From CAMTWZ01 sp041749075 (GTDB lineage Bacteria > Bacteroidota > Rhodothermia > Balneolales > HLUCCA01): a DNA stretch of 64,000 nucleotides. This document shows, one piece after another, positions 28,224-36,481 of the stretch; within the stretch, counting starts at the first letter, position 1; every line of letters begins with the position of its first letter. A program made the translations under genes and the position numbers. The notes beneath the pieces are model-generated. The model made no database searches and had not been told where the DNA came from. It worked only from the letters and a program-made list of their open reading frames with translations. The DNA is taken from NCBI GenBank assembly GCA_041749075.1, contig JBGTBY010000035.1, positions 1 to 64,000 of the forward strand, in the 5' to 3' direction.

Positions 28224-30290
28224 GTGTCGAAATCGTATCCCTTGTTATTAGTCATTCTGCTGTGGATGGTCATCCCGGCAACCGTCTCTGCTTGGCAATG
28301 GGATGACGCCTACCCTGTGTCGAGTCGGGATATGGACAATGAGTATCGGACGCTGTATATCCCGAACGATTGGAAGTTCAAAAATGGTGACAGTCTGGTT
28401 TACGCCGATCCGAATCTGGATGATTGGGATTGGATGCCGGTCAGCACTACATTGGGATCCAACCAGTTGCCGCACATCGATTGGACCGGAATTGGATGGT
28501 TTCGGATCGCATTGGATGTGGATTCAAGCCTTATCGGAATCCCATTCGCACTCGATGTGGTGATGCAAAGTGGGGCCTCGGAAATTTATATGAACGGGGA
28601 GTTGCTATATCAGTTCGGGCAGGTATCGACACTTCCGGAATTGGAAATGCCCTATCAGGAACGCAAACCACGATCCTTGGTCTTTAGTAAGCCCGGTAAA
28701 CACGTGATCGCGGTTCGGTATTCCAATCACAACGCTCAATACTTCGTTGATTCAGGTTATAACGCAGGTTTCCGATACCAATTGGTCGAGATGAATCATC
28801 AGGTGTCCTATGTCGTGAATCTCACACGGCAAGCCACGATGAACCAATATTTTTTCAGCGGCATCCTGCTGGTATTCACACTCATCCATTTTCTGCTGTT
28901 CCTGTTTTATTCCAAACAGACACAAAATCTGTATTTCGCACTGTTTACGGCCTGTTTCGGCATTCTGACCTATCTGAACTACGAGACGAATTTCTCAACA
29001 TCCGGATTGGACATCATCAGCATCATCCGGATCCAATACGTCTTCATCGCCTTGACCATCACGTTCTTCATCCGATTTGCATATTCCTTGTTCTACAACA
29101 AGATGCCGCTTCAATTCTGGGTGTTTGTCGGTATGTTCATTGTTACAGGTATCTATATATGGTTGAATCCGCTAGTGGACATGAGCGTGGTATCGTTGCT
29201 CATCATGGGTCCAAGTCTGGTTGAAATTGTTCGAATTCTCATTCTGGCGGTCTACAAGAAGCGAGACGGTGCCTACATTTTCACCGCAGGCATGCTGGTG
29301 TTTCTATTGGGGCAGATCTATCAGACACTAGTGAACTTGAACACCATCGAACCAATGGCTCTGCTCACGGTTGAATCTTCGTCTGTCATCTCCATCGTAG
29401 CCCTGCTGTTGACCATGTCGGTCTCCTTATCCCGCAATTTCGCAGAAACCAACAGACGTCTTGAATACAAGCTGAATGAAGTCAGAGAATTGAACGAAAA
29501 AACGTTGGAACAAGAACGCATTCAAAAGGAAAAAGAGCTGGAAAAACGATTGTTAGAAGCTGATAACATGAGGAAAACCAGGGAGTTGGATGAGGCGCGT
29601 GAACTTCAGCTTTCCATGCTGCCAGTGCAATTGCCGACCTACCCGGGAGTGGACATCCGTCCATTCATGCAAACAGCCACCGAGGTCGGAGGAGATTATT
29701 ATGATGTCTTGATCAATAAAGACAATGAACTGACGGTTGTGATCGGCGACGCAACCGGCCACGGCGTGAAAGCAGGTATGGTGGTGGCTACTGCGAAAAG
29801 TTACTTTCATACGTTCGCCAATACCATGAATAACCTGGATCTGATTCGCAACATGTCTCGTGGCATTAAAAACATGCATCTTCACATGTTATACATGAGC
29901 TTGGCTGTTATCAGATACCGCAATGGTGTCGTATCCTATGCAGGAGCCGGAATGCCACCGATTCTGATCTACCGTCACAAAACAAACTCTGTCGAGGTCA
30001 TGATATCCAAAGGGATGCCCTTGGGCAGCATCCTCAACTTCCCATATAAAGAGTACCAGTTCTCCATTGAACCGGGGGATGCGATCATCATGATGAGCGA
30101 TGGACTCACTGAGGCCCATAATCGAAACAAAGACATGCTAGGGATGGATCGTCTAACGGAGTGTTTGATGGAAAATGGGGATAACGATGCCACAACCATC
30201 ACGAGGGCATTTGAATCCCTTATCAAAGACTGGACAGAAACCAGCCCAACACACGACGATATCACCATTTTGGCCTTGAAGTTCTCGTAA
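28224..30290 (+). CDS. 7TM receptor with extracellular domain and SpoIIE-type PP2C phosphatase
   Basis: 688 residues, GTG start 6 nt after the upstream stop. A signal sequence (to about 23) precedes a jelly-roll-like extracellular domain (about 30-190, MQSGASEIYMNGELLYQFG, as in 7TMR-DISMED2). Seven hydrophobic helices follow (about 205-415), then a coiled coil (LNEKTLEQERIQKEKELEKR region) and a PP2C-like domain (about 480-688) with TEVGGDYYDV, VVIGDATGHGVKAGMV and MSDGLTEAHN. Such receptors turn an outside signal into Ser/Thr dephosphorylation, usually of an anti-sigma antagonist; none is encoded nearby. Confidence 0.88.
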   Translation: MSKSYPLLLVILLWMVIPATVSAWQWDDAYPVSSRDMDNEYRTLYIPNDWKFKNGDSLVYADPNLDDWDWMPVSTTLGSNQLPHIDWTGIGWFRIALDVDSSLIGIPFALDVVMQSGASEIYMNGELLYQFGQVSTLPELEMPYQERKPRSLVFSKPGKHVIAVRYSNHNAQYFVDSGYNAGFRYQLVEMNHQVSYVVNLTRQATMNQYFFSGILLVFTLIHFLLFLFYSKQTQNLYFALFTACFGILTYLNYETNFSTSGLDIISIIRIQYVFIALTITFFIRFAYSLFYNKMPLQFWVFVGMFIVTGIYIWLNPLVDMSVVSLLIMGPSLVEIVRILILAVYKKRDGAYIFTAGMLVFLLGQIYQTLVNLNTIEPMALLTVESSSVISIVALLLTMSVSLSRNFAETNRRLEYKLNEVRELNEKTLEQERIQKEKELEKRLLEADNMRKTRELDEARELQLSMLPVQLPTYPGVDIRPFMQTATEVGGDYYDVLINKDNELTVVIGDATGHGVKAGMVVATAKSYFHTFANTMNNLDLIRNMSRGIKNMHLHMLYMSLAVIRYRNGVVSYAGAGMPPILIYRHKTNSVEVMISKGMPLGSILNFPYKEYQFSIEPGDAIIMMSDGLTEAHNRNKDMLGMDRLTECLMENGDNDATTITRAFESLIKDWTETSPTHDDITILALKFS

Positions 30291-30310
30291 CCGTTTTTCA
30301 TTTCAACCCG

Positions 30311-30318
30311 TACATTTG
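30311..30318 (+). promoter_or_regulatory. Predicted -7 box before the beta-barrel protein gene
   Basis: TACATTTG is an exact TAnnTTTG match and ends 3 nt before the ATG at 30322. Confidence 0.45.
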
Positions 30319-30321
30319 TTC

Positions 30322-31668
30322 ATGCGCACATCCCTTTATACCGCCATACTGTGCTTGTTTCTGGCATTCCCGCTCGTATCCCAGGCGCAAAACGATGACG
30401 ATCCGTTCGAGAATGATCCATTATTCAACAAACCGGTCCGAGATTGGTTTAGTCCCGAGCGAATCACCCGTGAAGTGAAACGTCGTCGGGATCGCATCAT
30501 ACAGCAATCGGGAGTGGATGAGCGCTATCATGATTTAACTGGATATTCGATTGAACCCGGGTTTGCATCTTTATCGTCAATAAAACCTTGGTTCCGACAT
30601 AACCGGGTTGAAGGAGTCACTCTCGGATTCAGTTCCAATGAATTGCTTTGGAATAGCCGTGATTTCTTCGATGTGTTTGGCTCCATTCAATACTCTTTTG
30701 GTCGAGAGGAACTATTGTATTCAATCGGTGGTGAACGCTTTTTTGGTTATAGCAAGCCGTTCAAAGCTGGATTTGAGTATCATCGAGTGACGGATTCGGA
30801 TGATGGCCATCGCGTAGGGTGGACCGAGAACTCGCTGTCTTCGTTCTTTGCCGGTTATGATCACATGGATTTTTATGGTCGCCAAGGTGCCAGCATCTAT
30901 TCCGTGTTTAAAACCGGTGATGTTGCTGAATTCACCGCCATGTATCGGACCGATGATCTGTACAACTTGGATAGAAATACTCGGTACACCATGTTTGGAA
31001 AGAAAAGCACGTATCGCGAAAATCCAGACATTATCGTTGGTGCCGATACGGCTCGTGTGTCGCATGTGGTCGCAGGGATTCGGTTAAATCCGTTCGATCG
31101 AATGATATCTCCACGATTCAGCGCATCATTGGATGTTCTCGGACACATCGGAAAATCAATTGAAGGGTTGGATACCGAGTATGCATACGACAAACTTGAG
31201 GCTGAACTTCGCACGTTGTTCATCCTCGATGCCGCTGCGGCTCTCAAACTGCGCTTCAGAGTTGGTGAGATTGTTGGAAACCCAACCCAGAACGCGTTTT
31301 TCTACCTTGGCGGACCTGGAACTGTGCGTTCCATGAAATTCAAGCAAGAATCTGGTAACGCGATGGTTCTGATGAATGCGGAACTTTTGCTTGGTGAAAA
31401 TCCGCGCCACCACAATGATTGGTTGGATGACATATTCGAACTCGATCAGTTGCGATTCATGGTGTTTTTCGATGCGGGATGGGTCGATCCAAATCCTATT
31501 ATTCCTACGAAGTTCGGAACCAGTTTCGAACGATTCTCGTTGGATCAAATGAACACAAGCTTAGGTTTCGGACTCAATGCCAGCACGATACGTCTCGAAT
31601 TGGCATGGCCTACTCAAGACCTCGCCGGTACGCCAGCACTTTGGATCCGTTTGAATCCGACCTTCTGA
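30322..31668 (+). CDS. Outer-membrane beta-barrel protein (surface-antigen / Omp85-like C-terminal barrel)
   Basis: 448 residues from the ATG at 30322 (a TTG at 30316 lies inside the promoter box). A signal peptide (MRTSLYTAILCLFLAFPLVSQAQ) is followed by an acidic linker, a short helical section and alternating amphipathic strands with many aromatic residues. The sequence FFYLGGPGTVRSMKF resembles the conserved loop of Omp85-family barrels (VRGF/Y-type), and the C-terminus WIRLNPTF ends in Phe. No POTRA domain is seen. Likely an outer-membrane porin or assembly-related barrel; specific role unknown. Confidence 0.7.
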   Translation: MRTSLYTAILCLFLAFPLVSQAQNDDDPFENDPLFNKPVRDWFSPERITREVKRRRDRIIQQSGVDERYHDLTGYSIEPGFASLSSIKPWFRHNRVEGVTLGFSSNELLWNSRDFFDVFGSIQYSFGREELLYSIGGERFFGYSKPFKAGFEYHRVTDSDDGHRVGWTENSLSSFFAGYDHMDFYGRQGASIYSVFKTGDVAEFTAMYRTDDLYNLDRNTRYTMFGKKSTYRENPDIIVGADTARVSHVVAGIRLNPFDRMISPRFSASLDVLGHIGKSIEGLDTEYAYDKLEAELRTLFILDAAAALKLRFRVGEIVGNPTQNAFFYLGGPGTVRSMKFKQESGNAMVLMNAELLLGENPRHHNDWLDDIFELDQLRFMVFFDAGWVDPNPIIPTKFGTSFERFSLDQMNTSLGFGLNASTIRLELAWPTQDLAGTPALWIRLNPTF

Positions 31669-31696
31669 TCTAATCAAACATCTTTTTTTACAACAG

Positions 31697-31720
31697 ATAG
31701 GGGCCCCGAGCCCCTATTTT
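31697..31720 (+). terminator. Rho-independent terminator after the beta-barrel gene
   Basis: ATAGGGGC (31697-31704) and GCCCCTAT (31710-31717) form an 8-bp stem with a 5-nt loop, ending in a short T run (31717-31720). Confidence 0.75.
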
Positions 31721-31757
31721 CGTTTATACCCTATTTCTGCAAAACAATCCTATATCT

Positions 31758-33356
31758 ATGTATAAAATCACACGCGCTTCGTTGCCTTTCCTTTTATTTG
31801 GAATCATTACGACCACACTGACGGCCCAAAGCATCCACCAACCCACAGTGGATACGGAGATGGTCGATCGAATCAAGAAAGAAGGCATGGACAATTCCAA
31901 CATTATGGAATATGCGTCGATGTTGACGGATGTTTATGGACCGAGGCTCACGAATTCACCTCAGATGAGACGCGCCAGCGAGTACACCAAGACTGTGTTT
32001 GAGCAGATGGGTTTGGAAAATGTTCACTTTCATGAATGGGGTCCATTCGGTGTAGGGTGGGAGCTAAAACGCTTCGCACTTCATGCCAATACGCCATATG
32101 CTTATTTCCCTGTTTTGGGTTATCCAAAAGCCTGGTCGCCAGGATATCGTCGTGCGATGCGCGGTGATGCGGTGATTCTGAAGGGGACGACCATGGAAGA
32201 ATTGGCACCGATGAAAGGTAAACTAGCTGGAAAGTTTATTCTGATTGAAGAACCCGTCAAAGCCGAACCTGGTTGGGAACCCATCGCACGCCGTAACACG
32301 AACGACCGCTTGCTAAACCTAGCGAATGCCACCCAACAACCCGCACGTGCGAATGTGAACGCAGGCTCACCGAATGCGGCGATGTTGGCTCGCGCTCAGA
32401 CCGCTTATCAACGCGCCCAGTTCTTGACCGACGAAAAACCGATCGCCATTTTGGATCAAAGCTACCGTGGGTGGGGTGGTCAAGTCGCCATCAGTGGGGC
32501 CACACTTCCTTCCGATCCATCGGTGCCTTGGTCGGAGCGTCCACGTCCTTATCAAGTGAATGCTCCTCAGCCGATTCCTCAGATTTCCCTCGCTCGTGAG
32601 CATTACGGACGCATCTACCGATTGGTGGATCGTGGCATCAATGTGAACTTGGAATTGGATTTCCAGGCTGAATTTCATCGATCCAATCTAAACGCACAAA
32701 ATATCATTGCTGAAATCGTAGGAACTGACCCAGAATTGAAAGATCAAGTAGTGATGTTAGGTGGACACTTGGATTCGTGGCATACCGGAACCGGTGCGAC
32801 CGACAATGCCGCTGGATCCATCGTAATGATGGAAGTGATGCGTATTCTCAAGGCTTTGGATGTCAAGCCTCGTCGCACCATCCGTATCGCACTATGGGAT
32901 GGGGAAGAGCAAGGCTTGCATGGCTCCTCACAGTATGTGTCCGATATGTTTGGGAGAGTAGAAAATGGAGCTGTGGTCAAGAAACCGGCGCATGATCTTT
33001 TATCCGCATACTACAATATTGATAATGGAAGTGGACAAGTGAGAGGGATTTATCTCCAGCAAAATGAAGCCCTACGTCCATTGTTTAGAACCTGGTTGGC
33101 ACCTTTTCAAGACTGGAACGCAACGACGGTCAGCTTTAGCAACACAGGAGGAACGGACCACCAATCGTTCGACCGGGTTGGCCTTCCTGGGTTTCAGTTT
33201 ATTCAAGATCCACTCGAATACAGCACCTTGACACATCATTCGAACATGGATACGTTTGAGCGTTTGGTTGAAGAAGACTTGAAACGTACCGCGATCATCG
33301 TTGCGACCTTCGTCTATCACACGGCCATGTTGGATGAACCGCTGATTCGCAAATAA
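31758..33356 (+). CDS. M28-family zinc metallopeptidase (secreted aminopeptidase)
   Basis: 532 residues. A signal peptide (about 1-23, ending LTAQ) precedes a PA-like insert (about 110-275) and the M28 catalytic domain. Metal ligands appear in VVMLGGHLDSWHTGTGATDNAAG (His and bridging Asp), LWDGEEQGLHGS (catalytic Glu pair), NIDNGSGQ and TDHQSFDRVGLPG, with the last His in THHSNMDTF. This is a complete active site. M28 enzymes remove N-terminal residues from peptides; here in the periplasm or outside. It has its own upstream terminator and is probably monocistronic. Confidence 0.9.
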   Translation: MYKITRASLPFLLFGIITTTLTAQSIHQPTVDTEMVDRIKKEGMDNSNIMEYASMLTDVYGPRLTNSPQMRRASEYTKTVFEQMGLENVHFHEWGPFGVGWELKRFALHANTPYAYFPVLGYPKAWSPGYRRAMRGDAVILKGTTMEELAPMKGKLAGKFILIEEPVKAEPGWEPIARRNTNDRLLNLANATQQPARANVNAGSPNAAMLARAQTAYQRAQFLTDEKPIAILDQSYRGWGGQVAISGATLPSDPSVPWSERPRPYQVNAPQPIPQISLAREHYGRIYRLVDRGINVNLELDFQAEFHRSNLNAQNIIAEIVGTDPELKDQVVMLGGHLDSWHTGTGATDNAAGSIVMMEVMRILKALDVKPRRTIRIALWDGEEQGLHGSSQYVSDMFGRVENGAVVKKPAHDLLSAYYNIDNGSGQVRGIYLQQNEALRPLFRTWLAPFQDWNATTVSFSNTGGTDHQSFDRVGLPGFQFIQDPLEYSTLTHHSNMDTFERLVEEDLKRTAIIVATFVYHTAMLDEPLIRK

Positions 33357-33358
33357 AG

Positions 33359-33396
33359 CCAAAAAAAAGCCGGCTACCTGTTCAGGATAGCCGGCT
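33359..33396 (-). terminator. Terminator downstream of the TPR gene (minus strand)
   Basis: On the minus strand AGCCGGCTA (33396-33388) pairs with TAGCCGGCT (33376-33368), extended by CCTG/CAGG inside, and a run of eight or more T follows (33368-33361). On the plus strand the same hairpin sits right after the M28 stop but without a T run, so it may work weakly in both directions. The remaining 33397-33522 between hairpin and gene end holds no gene that I can see. Confidence 0.75.
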
Positions 33397-33522
33397 CTAA
33401 ACCAAAGGTCATATCAGTTGTGTCGAATAAAAGCACCTTTTCAGGGTATCTTTATCTTGCTTAGGGTTATTACGCTCGAACTTCCTAAGTGTTGCATACG
33501 GATAGAATTTTTACAAATGAAT

Positions 33523-34194
33523 TTAGAAGCTTGTGCGGCCAATGATTTGATGCGCCTGAGTCACACTCGGTGAAGTCGAATACAAGCCAATCACCTCTTT
33601 TGCGTATTGATTCGCTAGCGCTGGTTTTTCAGCTTTCAGCGCAGCATTTGCAGCTTTGACAAGATAGGAGGGAGTCGTAGACTCGTTCACATCCCATCCT
33701 GCGGCTTTTTTGTAGGTTTTGGCAGCTTCTTCAAAACGCCCTAACGATTCGAGGATCGATGCTTCTAATCCGATGGCTCCAACTCCCATCACGCCTTTCG
33801 GAACATCGAACGATTGGATGAAACCAAGTGCGGCCTCAAATTCATTCAATTGGGATGCGGATACCGCTGCATAATAGGAAGCCAAGTTTCCGGAATCTGT
33901 GAAACCGTAATTGTTCGAAATCTCCATAAATCCAGTGATGTTCGATGAATCACCATACAAGGCCGTATTGTAATCTTTGTTGACGAATGCCTGTTCAGCG
34001 GAAACCATCAACCCGCGTGCATTCACTTCTTGTTTCGCAGAATACACAGACCATCCAACGATCACTGCGATGACAGCGACTATTGATCCCACCACGGCAT
34101 AGACCAGTGTGGTATTGGATTTGTAATAGTGGATCGCGTTGGCGTAACTGATCAGTAGTGGATCGGCTTGAATCTCTTCTTTGTGCTTGGACAT
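33523..34194 (-). CDS. Membrane-anchored tetratricopeptide-repeat protein (YfgM-like)
   Basis: 223 residues. A cytoplasmic N-terminal stretch, then one membrane helix (about 31-52, LVYAVVGSIVAVIAVIVGWSVY) and a periplasmic region of helical TPR-like repeats (NLASYYAAVSASQLNEFEAAL, GLEASILESLGRFEEAAKTYKKA, YLVKAANAALKAEKPALANQYA). The layout matches YfgM/TPR_21-like ancillary proteins linked to envelope protein folding. It is the last gene of the minus-strand block, 37 nt after the LolD-type gene. Confidence 0.75.
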   Translation of the reverse strand: MSKHKEEIQADPLLISYANAIHYYKSNTTLVYAVVGSIVAVIAVIVGWSVYSAKQEVNARGLMVSAEQAFVNKDYNTALYGDSSNITGFMEISNNYGFTDSGNLASYYAAVSASQLNEFEAALGFIQSFDVPKGVMGVGAIGLEASILESLGRFEEAAKTYKKAAGWDVNESTTPSYLVKAANAALKAEKPALANQYAKEVIGLYSTSPSVTQAHQIIGRTSF

Positions 34195-34231
34195 GTTTTA
34201 TAATTGATTTGGTTAGAAAAGGAAAATAAGG

Positions 34232-34930
34232 CTATTTGGCGTCGGATTTCAGGATGGTGCCTGCTTGCAATTCGTAAATCCGCTCACAATGCGTGGCGAT
34301 CATCGGATCATGGGTAACAATGGCCAATGTCAGGTTTTCCGATTCTTGCAAGCCCAGAAGCAATTCCATGACTGCAGTGGCATTGTGCTTATCAAGGTTT
34401 CCTGTCGGTTCATCGGCAAGAACAAGCTTCGGTTTGTTGATCAAGGCCCTAGCAATGGCCACACGCTGCTGCTCACCGCCGGATAGTTCTGTGGGTCGAT
34501 GATGGAGACGATGTGAAAGATGCAGGGCATCTAGAAGGGATATCGCACGTGCCTCCATGGTTTCCTTGTCTTGGTTCGACAACAAGGCCGGCATCAGCAC
34601 ATTTTCCAAACTGGTGAATTCCGGCAAAAGATGATGAAATTGAAAGATGAACCCGATTTGTTGATTTCTAAATCGAGCCAATTCAGTTGAATTCATCCGG
34701 TTGATGTAACTCCCTTCGAATACGACATCGCCACTGGTCGGAGTATCTAATCCGCCGAGGATGTGCAACAGCGTGCTTTTCCCGCTACCGCTGGATCCAA
34801 CGATCGCGAGCCGTTCTTGTGAATGGATACTCAGATCCACACCGCTGAGCACTTCAACAGCTCCACGTGAACCTTTCGCGTCATACACTTTTCGAATGCC
34901 AGTGCCTTGAATGAGGATGGGTGCGCTCAT
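34232..34930 (-). CDS. lolD: LolD-type ABC transporter ATP-binding protein
   Basis: 232 residues from the ATG at 34930, whose ATGA overlaps the stop of the ymdB-like gene; a longer upstream reading would lie inside that gene. Walker A is VGSSGSGKSTLLH, the Q-loop is FIFQFHHLLPEFT (the LLPEFTxLENV motif of LolD/MacB ATPases), the signature is ELSGGEQQRVAIARAL and Walker B is LVLADEPTGNLD. LolD drives lipoprotein release from the inner membrane with LolC/E; no permease is adjacent, so the partner must be encoded elsewhere. Confidence 0.87.
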   Translation of the reverse strand: MSAPILIQGTGIRKVYDAKGSRGAVEVLSGVDLSIHSQERLAIVGSSGSGKSTLLHILGGLDTPTSGDVVFEGSYINRMNSTELARFRNQQIGFIFQFHHLLPEFTSLENVLMPALLSNQDKETMEARAISLLDALHLSHRLHHRPTELSGGEQQRVAIARALINKPKLVLADEPTGNLDKHNATAVMELLLGLQESENLTLAIVTHDPMIATHCERIYELQAGTILKSDAK

Positions 34931-35742
34931 GCTTCCGTCTGAAAAGAGGGTAGGATGAAGGGCTCGATGCGTTTGCATTGTCCCGTTTTGGTATCTAAAT
35001 CTGTGATGACTCCGCAAATTCGATTATCGCCTTCCGCTCCGATGTACTTCTGCGGCGTACTGAGCATGAAACGTCGTAACGCGGTATCCTTGTCCATACC
35101 GATCACGGAGTTGAAGGATCCGGTCATGCCCACATCCGTGATGTATCCGGTGCCTTTGGGTAAAATCTTAGCATCATTGGTTGGAATATGTGTATGAGTG
35201 CCGACCATCACGGAAGCCCTACCATCCATATACCATCCCATCGCCACTTTCTCAGCCGTAGCCTCGGCATGGAAATCAACAAAGATGAGATTGGTTTCTG
35301 CCAAGATCCGCTCCAACGCCCATTCGCCCGTCCGGAAGGGGTCATCCGTGGCAGGGAGATAGACTCGCCCTTGAAGATTCAAGACTCCGATTTTGAATGA
35401 TGTATCAGGCACATCATATATGCCATAGCCATATCCATTCACGCCTCGCGGATAATTGAGTGGCCGCAACAGGTTCTTATCGGTTTTCATGTAGGGCAGA
35501 ATCTTCCACTTGTCGAAAGAATGATTTCCGCCTGTGATCACATGCACGCCCCATTTGTACAGATCTTTGGCGATTTCCTCATTGATCCCCATCCCTTCAT
35601 GTGAATTTTCGCCGTTGGCGATCACAAAATCGGGTTTATGCTTTTGGATGAGGGAAGGAAGAAAGGTTTGAAGGATGTCCAAACCAGGCTGACCGACGAT
35701 GTCGCTGATGAACAGGACGCGAATAGAGGATCTCGATGACAT
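34927..35742 (-). CDS. ymdB: YmdB-like calcineurin-type metallophosphoesterase (TIGR00282 family)
   Basis: 271 residues. The motifs VLFISDIVGQPGLDILQTFLP, VIANGENSHEGMGI, ITGGNHSFDKW, VDFHAEATAEK and VMVGTHTHIPTNDAK supply the two-metal centre of the YmdB family. Members act on cyclic nucleotides or RNA ends in Bacillus relatives. It directly follows the 6S-like RNA and overlaps the lolD start. The family is often found near rny and zapA in Bacteroidota; rny itself is not here. The C-terminus contains the expected GVITDLDTKTG strand. Confidence 0.88.
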   Translation of the reverse strand: MSSRSSIRVLFISDIVGQPGLDILQTFLPSLIQKHKPDFVIANGENSHEGMGINEEIAKDLYKWGVHVITGGNHSFDKWKILPYMKTDKNLLRPLNYPRGVNGYGYGIYDVPDTSFKIGVLNLQGRVYLPATDDPFRTGEWALERILAETNLIFVDFHAEATAEKVAMGWYMDGRASVMVGTHTHIPTNDAKILPKGTGYITDVGMTGSFNSVIGMDKDTALRRFMLSTPQKYIGAEGDNRICGVITDLDTKTGQCKRIEPFILPSFQTEA

Positions 35743-35754
35743 TCAGGGGCGGAT

Positions 35755-35937
35755 AAAAATAAAAAACGCCTGTAGGATATGGTTAAGCACATCAACCCTT
35801 GTTTGTTACAGGGTGGGAATCTGCTCTTCCGGGTTTGGCTTCCTCCTACAAAGTGACGAGGCTTGTCAGTACCGGCAGACGTCAAACTCCCATTTTACGA
35901 TTAATAGTTAATGGCTTAAACGTGTACCCTACGGGCG
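35755..35937 (-). ncRNA. ssrS: 6S-like RNA between zapA and ymdB
   Basis: This 183-nt gap, read on the minus strand, folds into one long broken hairpin. The 5' arm CGCCCGTAGG (35937-35928) pairs with CCTACAGGCG (35776-35767) with one mismatch; further in, GTTTAAGC pairs with GCTTAAC with one bulge, and TGGGA...TCTGC pairs with GCAGA...TCCCA. Between the inner and outer stems is a large bubble whose 3' side holds a small CCCT/AGGG hairpin. A T run follows the closing stem at once (35766-35755). Rod shape, central bubble, small hairpin and position just after zapA are all typical of 6S RNA, which binds RNA polymerase. No protein frame fits. Confidence 0.65.
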
Positions 35938-36249
35938 TCACTCAATATGCGAAAAATCAGATTGAATATCACCAATAATTTGGCGGATTCGGCGGGATGC
36001 GTCGTCAATGATCATAGATTCGCCATCTTTTTTAACGCTCTTGCCTCGGCGCTCAATGAACAGTTCCTCGGCAATACTCAAGCAGGCAAGGACTAAGACC
36101 GTGGTTTCAACTTGGTTTTGCAGCTCATCTTTAAACACTCGGAAGCGGTCGTCCACATATCGTGCGATCTGATACATGAATTCCTCATCGTGGTCTTCCA
36201 CACGCAGAGGGTACTGTTTTCCAAGGATGGTGACTTTGATCGATTTCAT
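35938..36249 (-). CDS. zapA: Cell division protein ZapA
   Basis: 103 residues. The N-terminus MKSIKVTILGKQYPLRVEDHDEE and the DDRFRVFKDELQNQ...VLVLACLSIAEEL segment match ZapA, which bundles FtsZ filaments through an N-terminal FtsZ-binding domain and C-terminal coiled coil. It is coupled to the upstream coiled-coil gene by a 4-nt overlap (ATGA). The 6S-like RNA starts directly after its stop, the arrangement seen in many Bacteroidota and Proteobacteria. Confidence 0.9.
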   Translation of the reverse strand: MKSIKVTILGKQYPLRVEDHDEEFMYQIARYVDDRFRVFKDELQNQVETTVLVLACLSIAEELFIERRGKSVKKDGESMIIDDASRRIRQIIGDIQSDFSHIE

Positions 36250-36479
36250 TGACTCTCTCCCAACATGTGGTCGATTTTGCGGATGTGTTCGATCACTTGG
36301 TGACGCAAGGCATGACGGTCTTGGTCGCTCATTCCATTGAACACATCCGTCGAGGTTGAGGCGGATGGGGATGCGGTTGCAAGTGAGGCATTCTCGGCAC
36401 GAAGCCGGGCCACTTCCTTCCTCAAGCGTCCTACTTCCAATGCCAATTGATCGATAAGTTCAGCGAAATCCTGATTCAT
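36246..36479 (-). CDS. Small coiled-coil protein next to zapA
   Basis: 77 residues. The first third is a heptad-like coiled coil (FAELIDQLALEVGRLRKEVARLRAENA), followed by a Ser/Thr/Ala linker and a C-terminal amphipathic helix (HALRHQVIEHIRKIDHML). The position between pheT and zapA and the coiled-coil start suggest a ZapB-like or septum-related partner, but the family is not certain. It starts 2 nt after the pheT stop and overlaps the zapA start by 4 nt. Confidence 0.72.
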   Translation of the reverse strand: MNQDFAELIDQLALEVGRLRKEVARLRAENASLATASPSASTSTDVFNGMSDQDRHALRHQVIEHIRKIDHMLGESQ

Positions 36480-36481
36480 GT

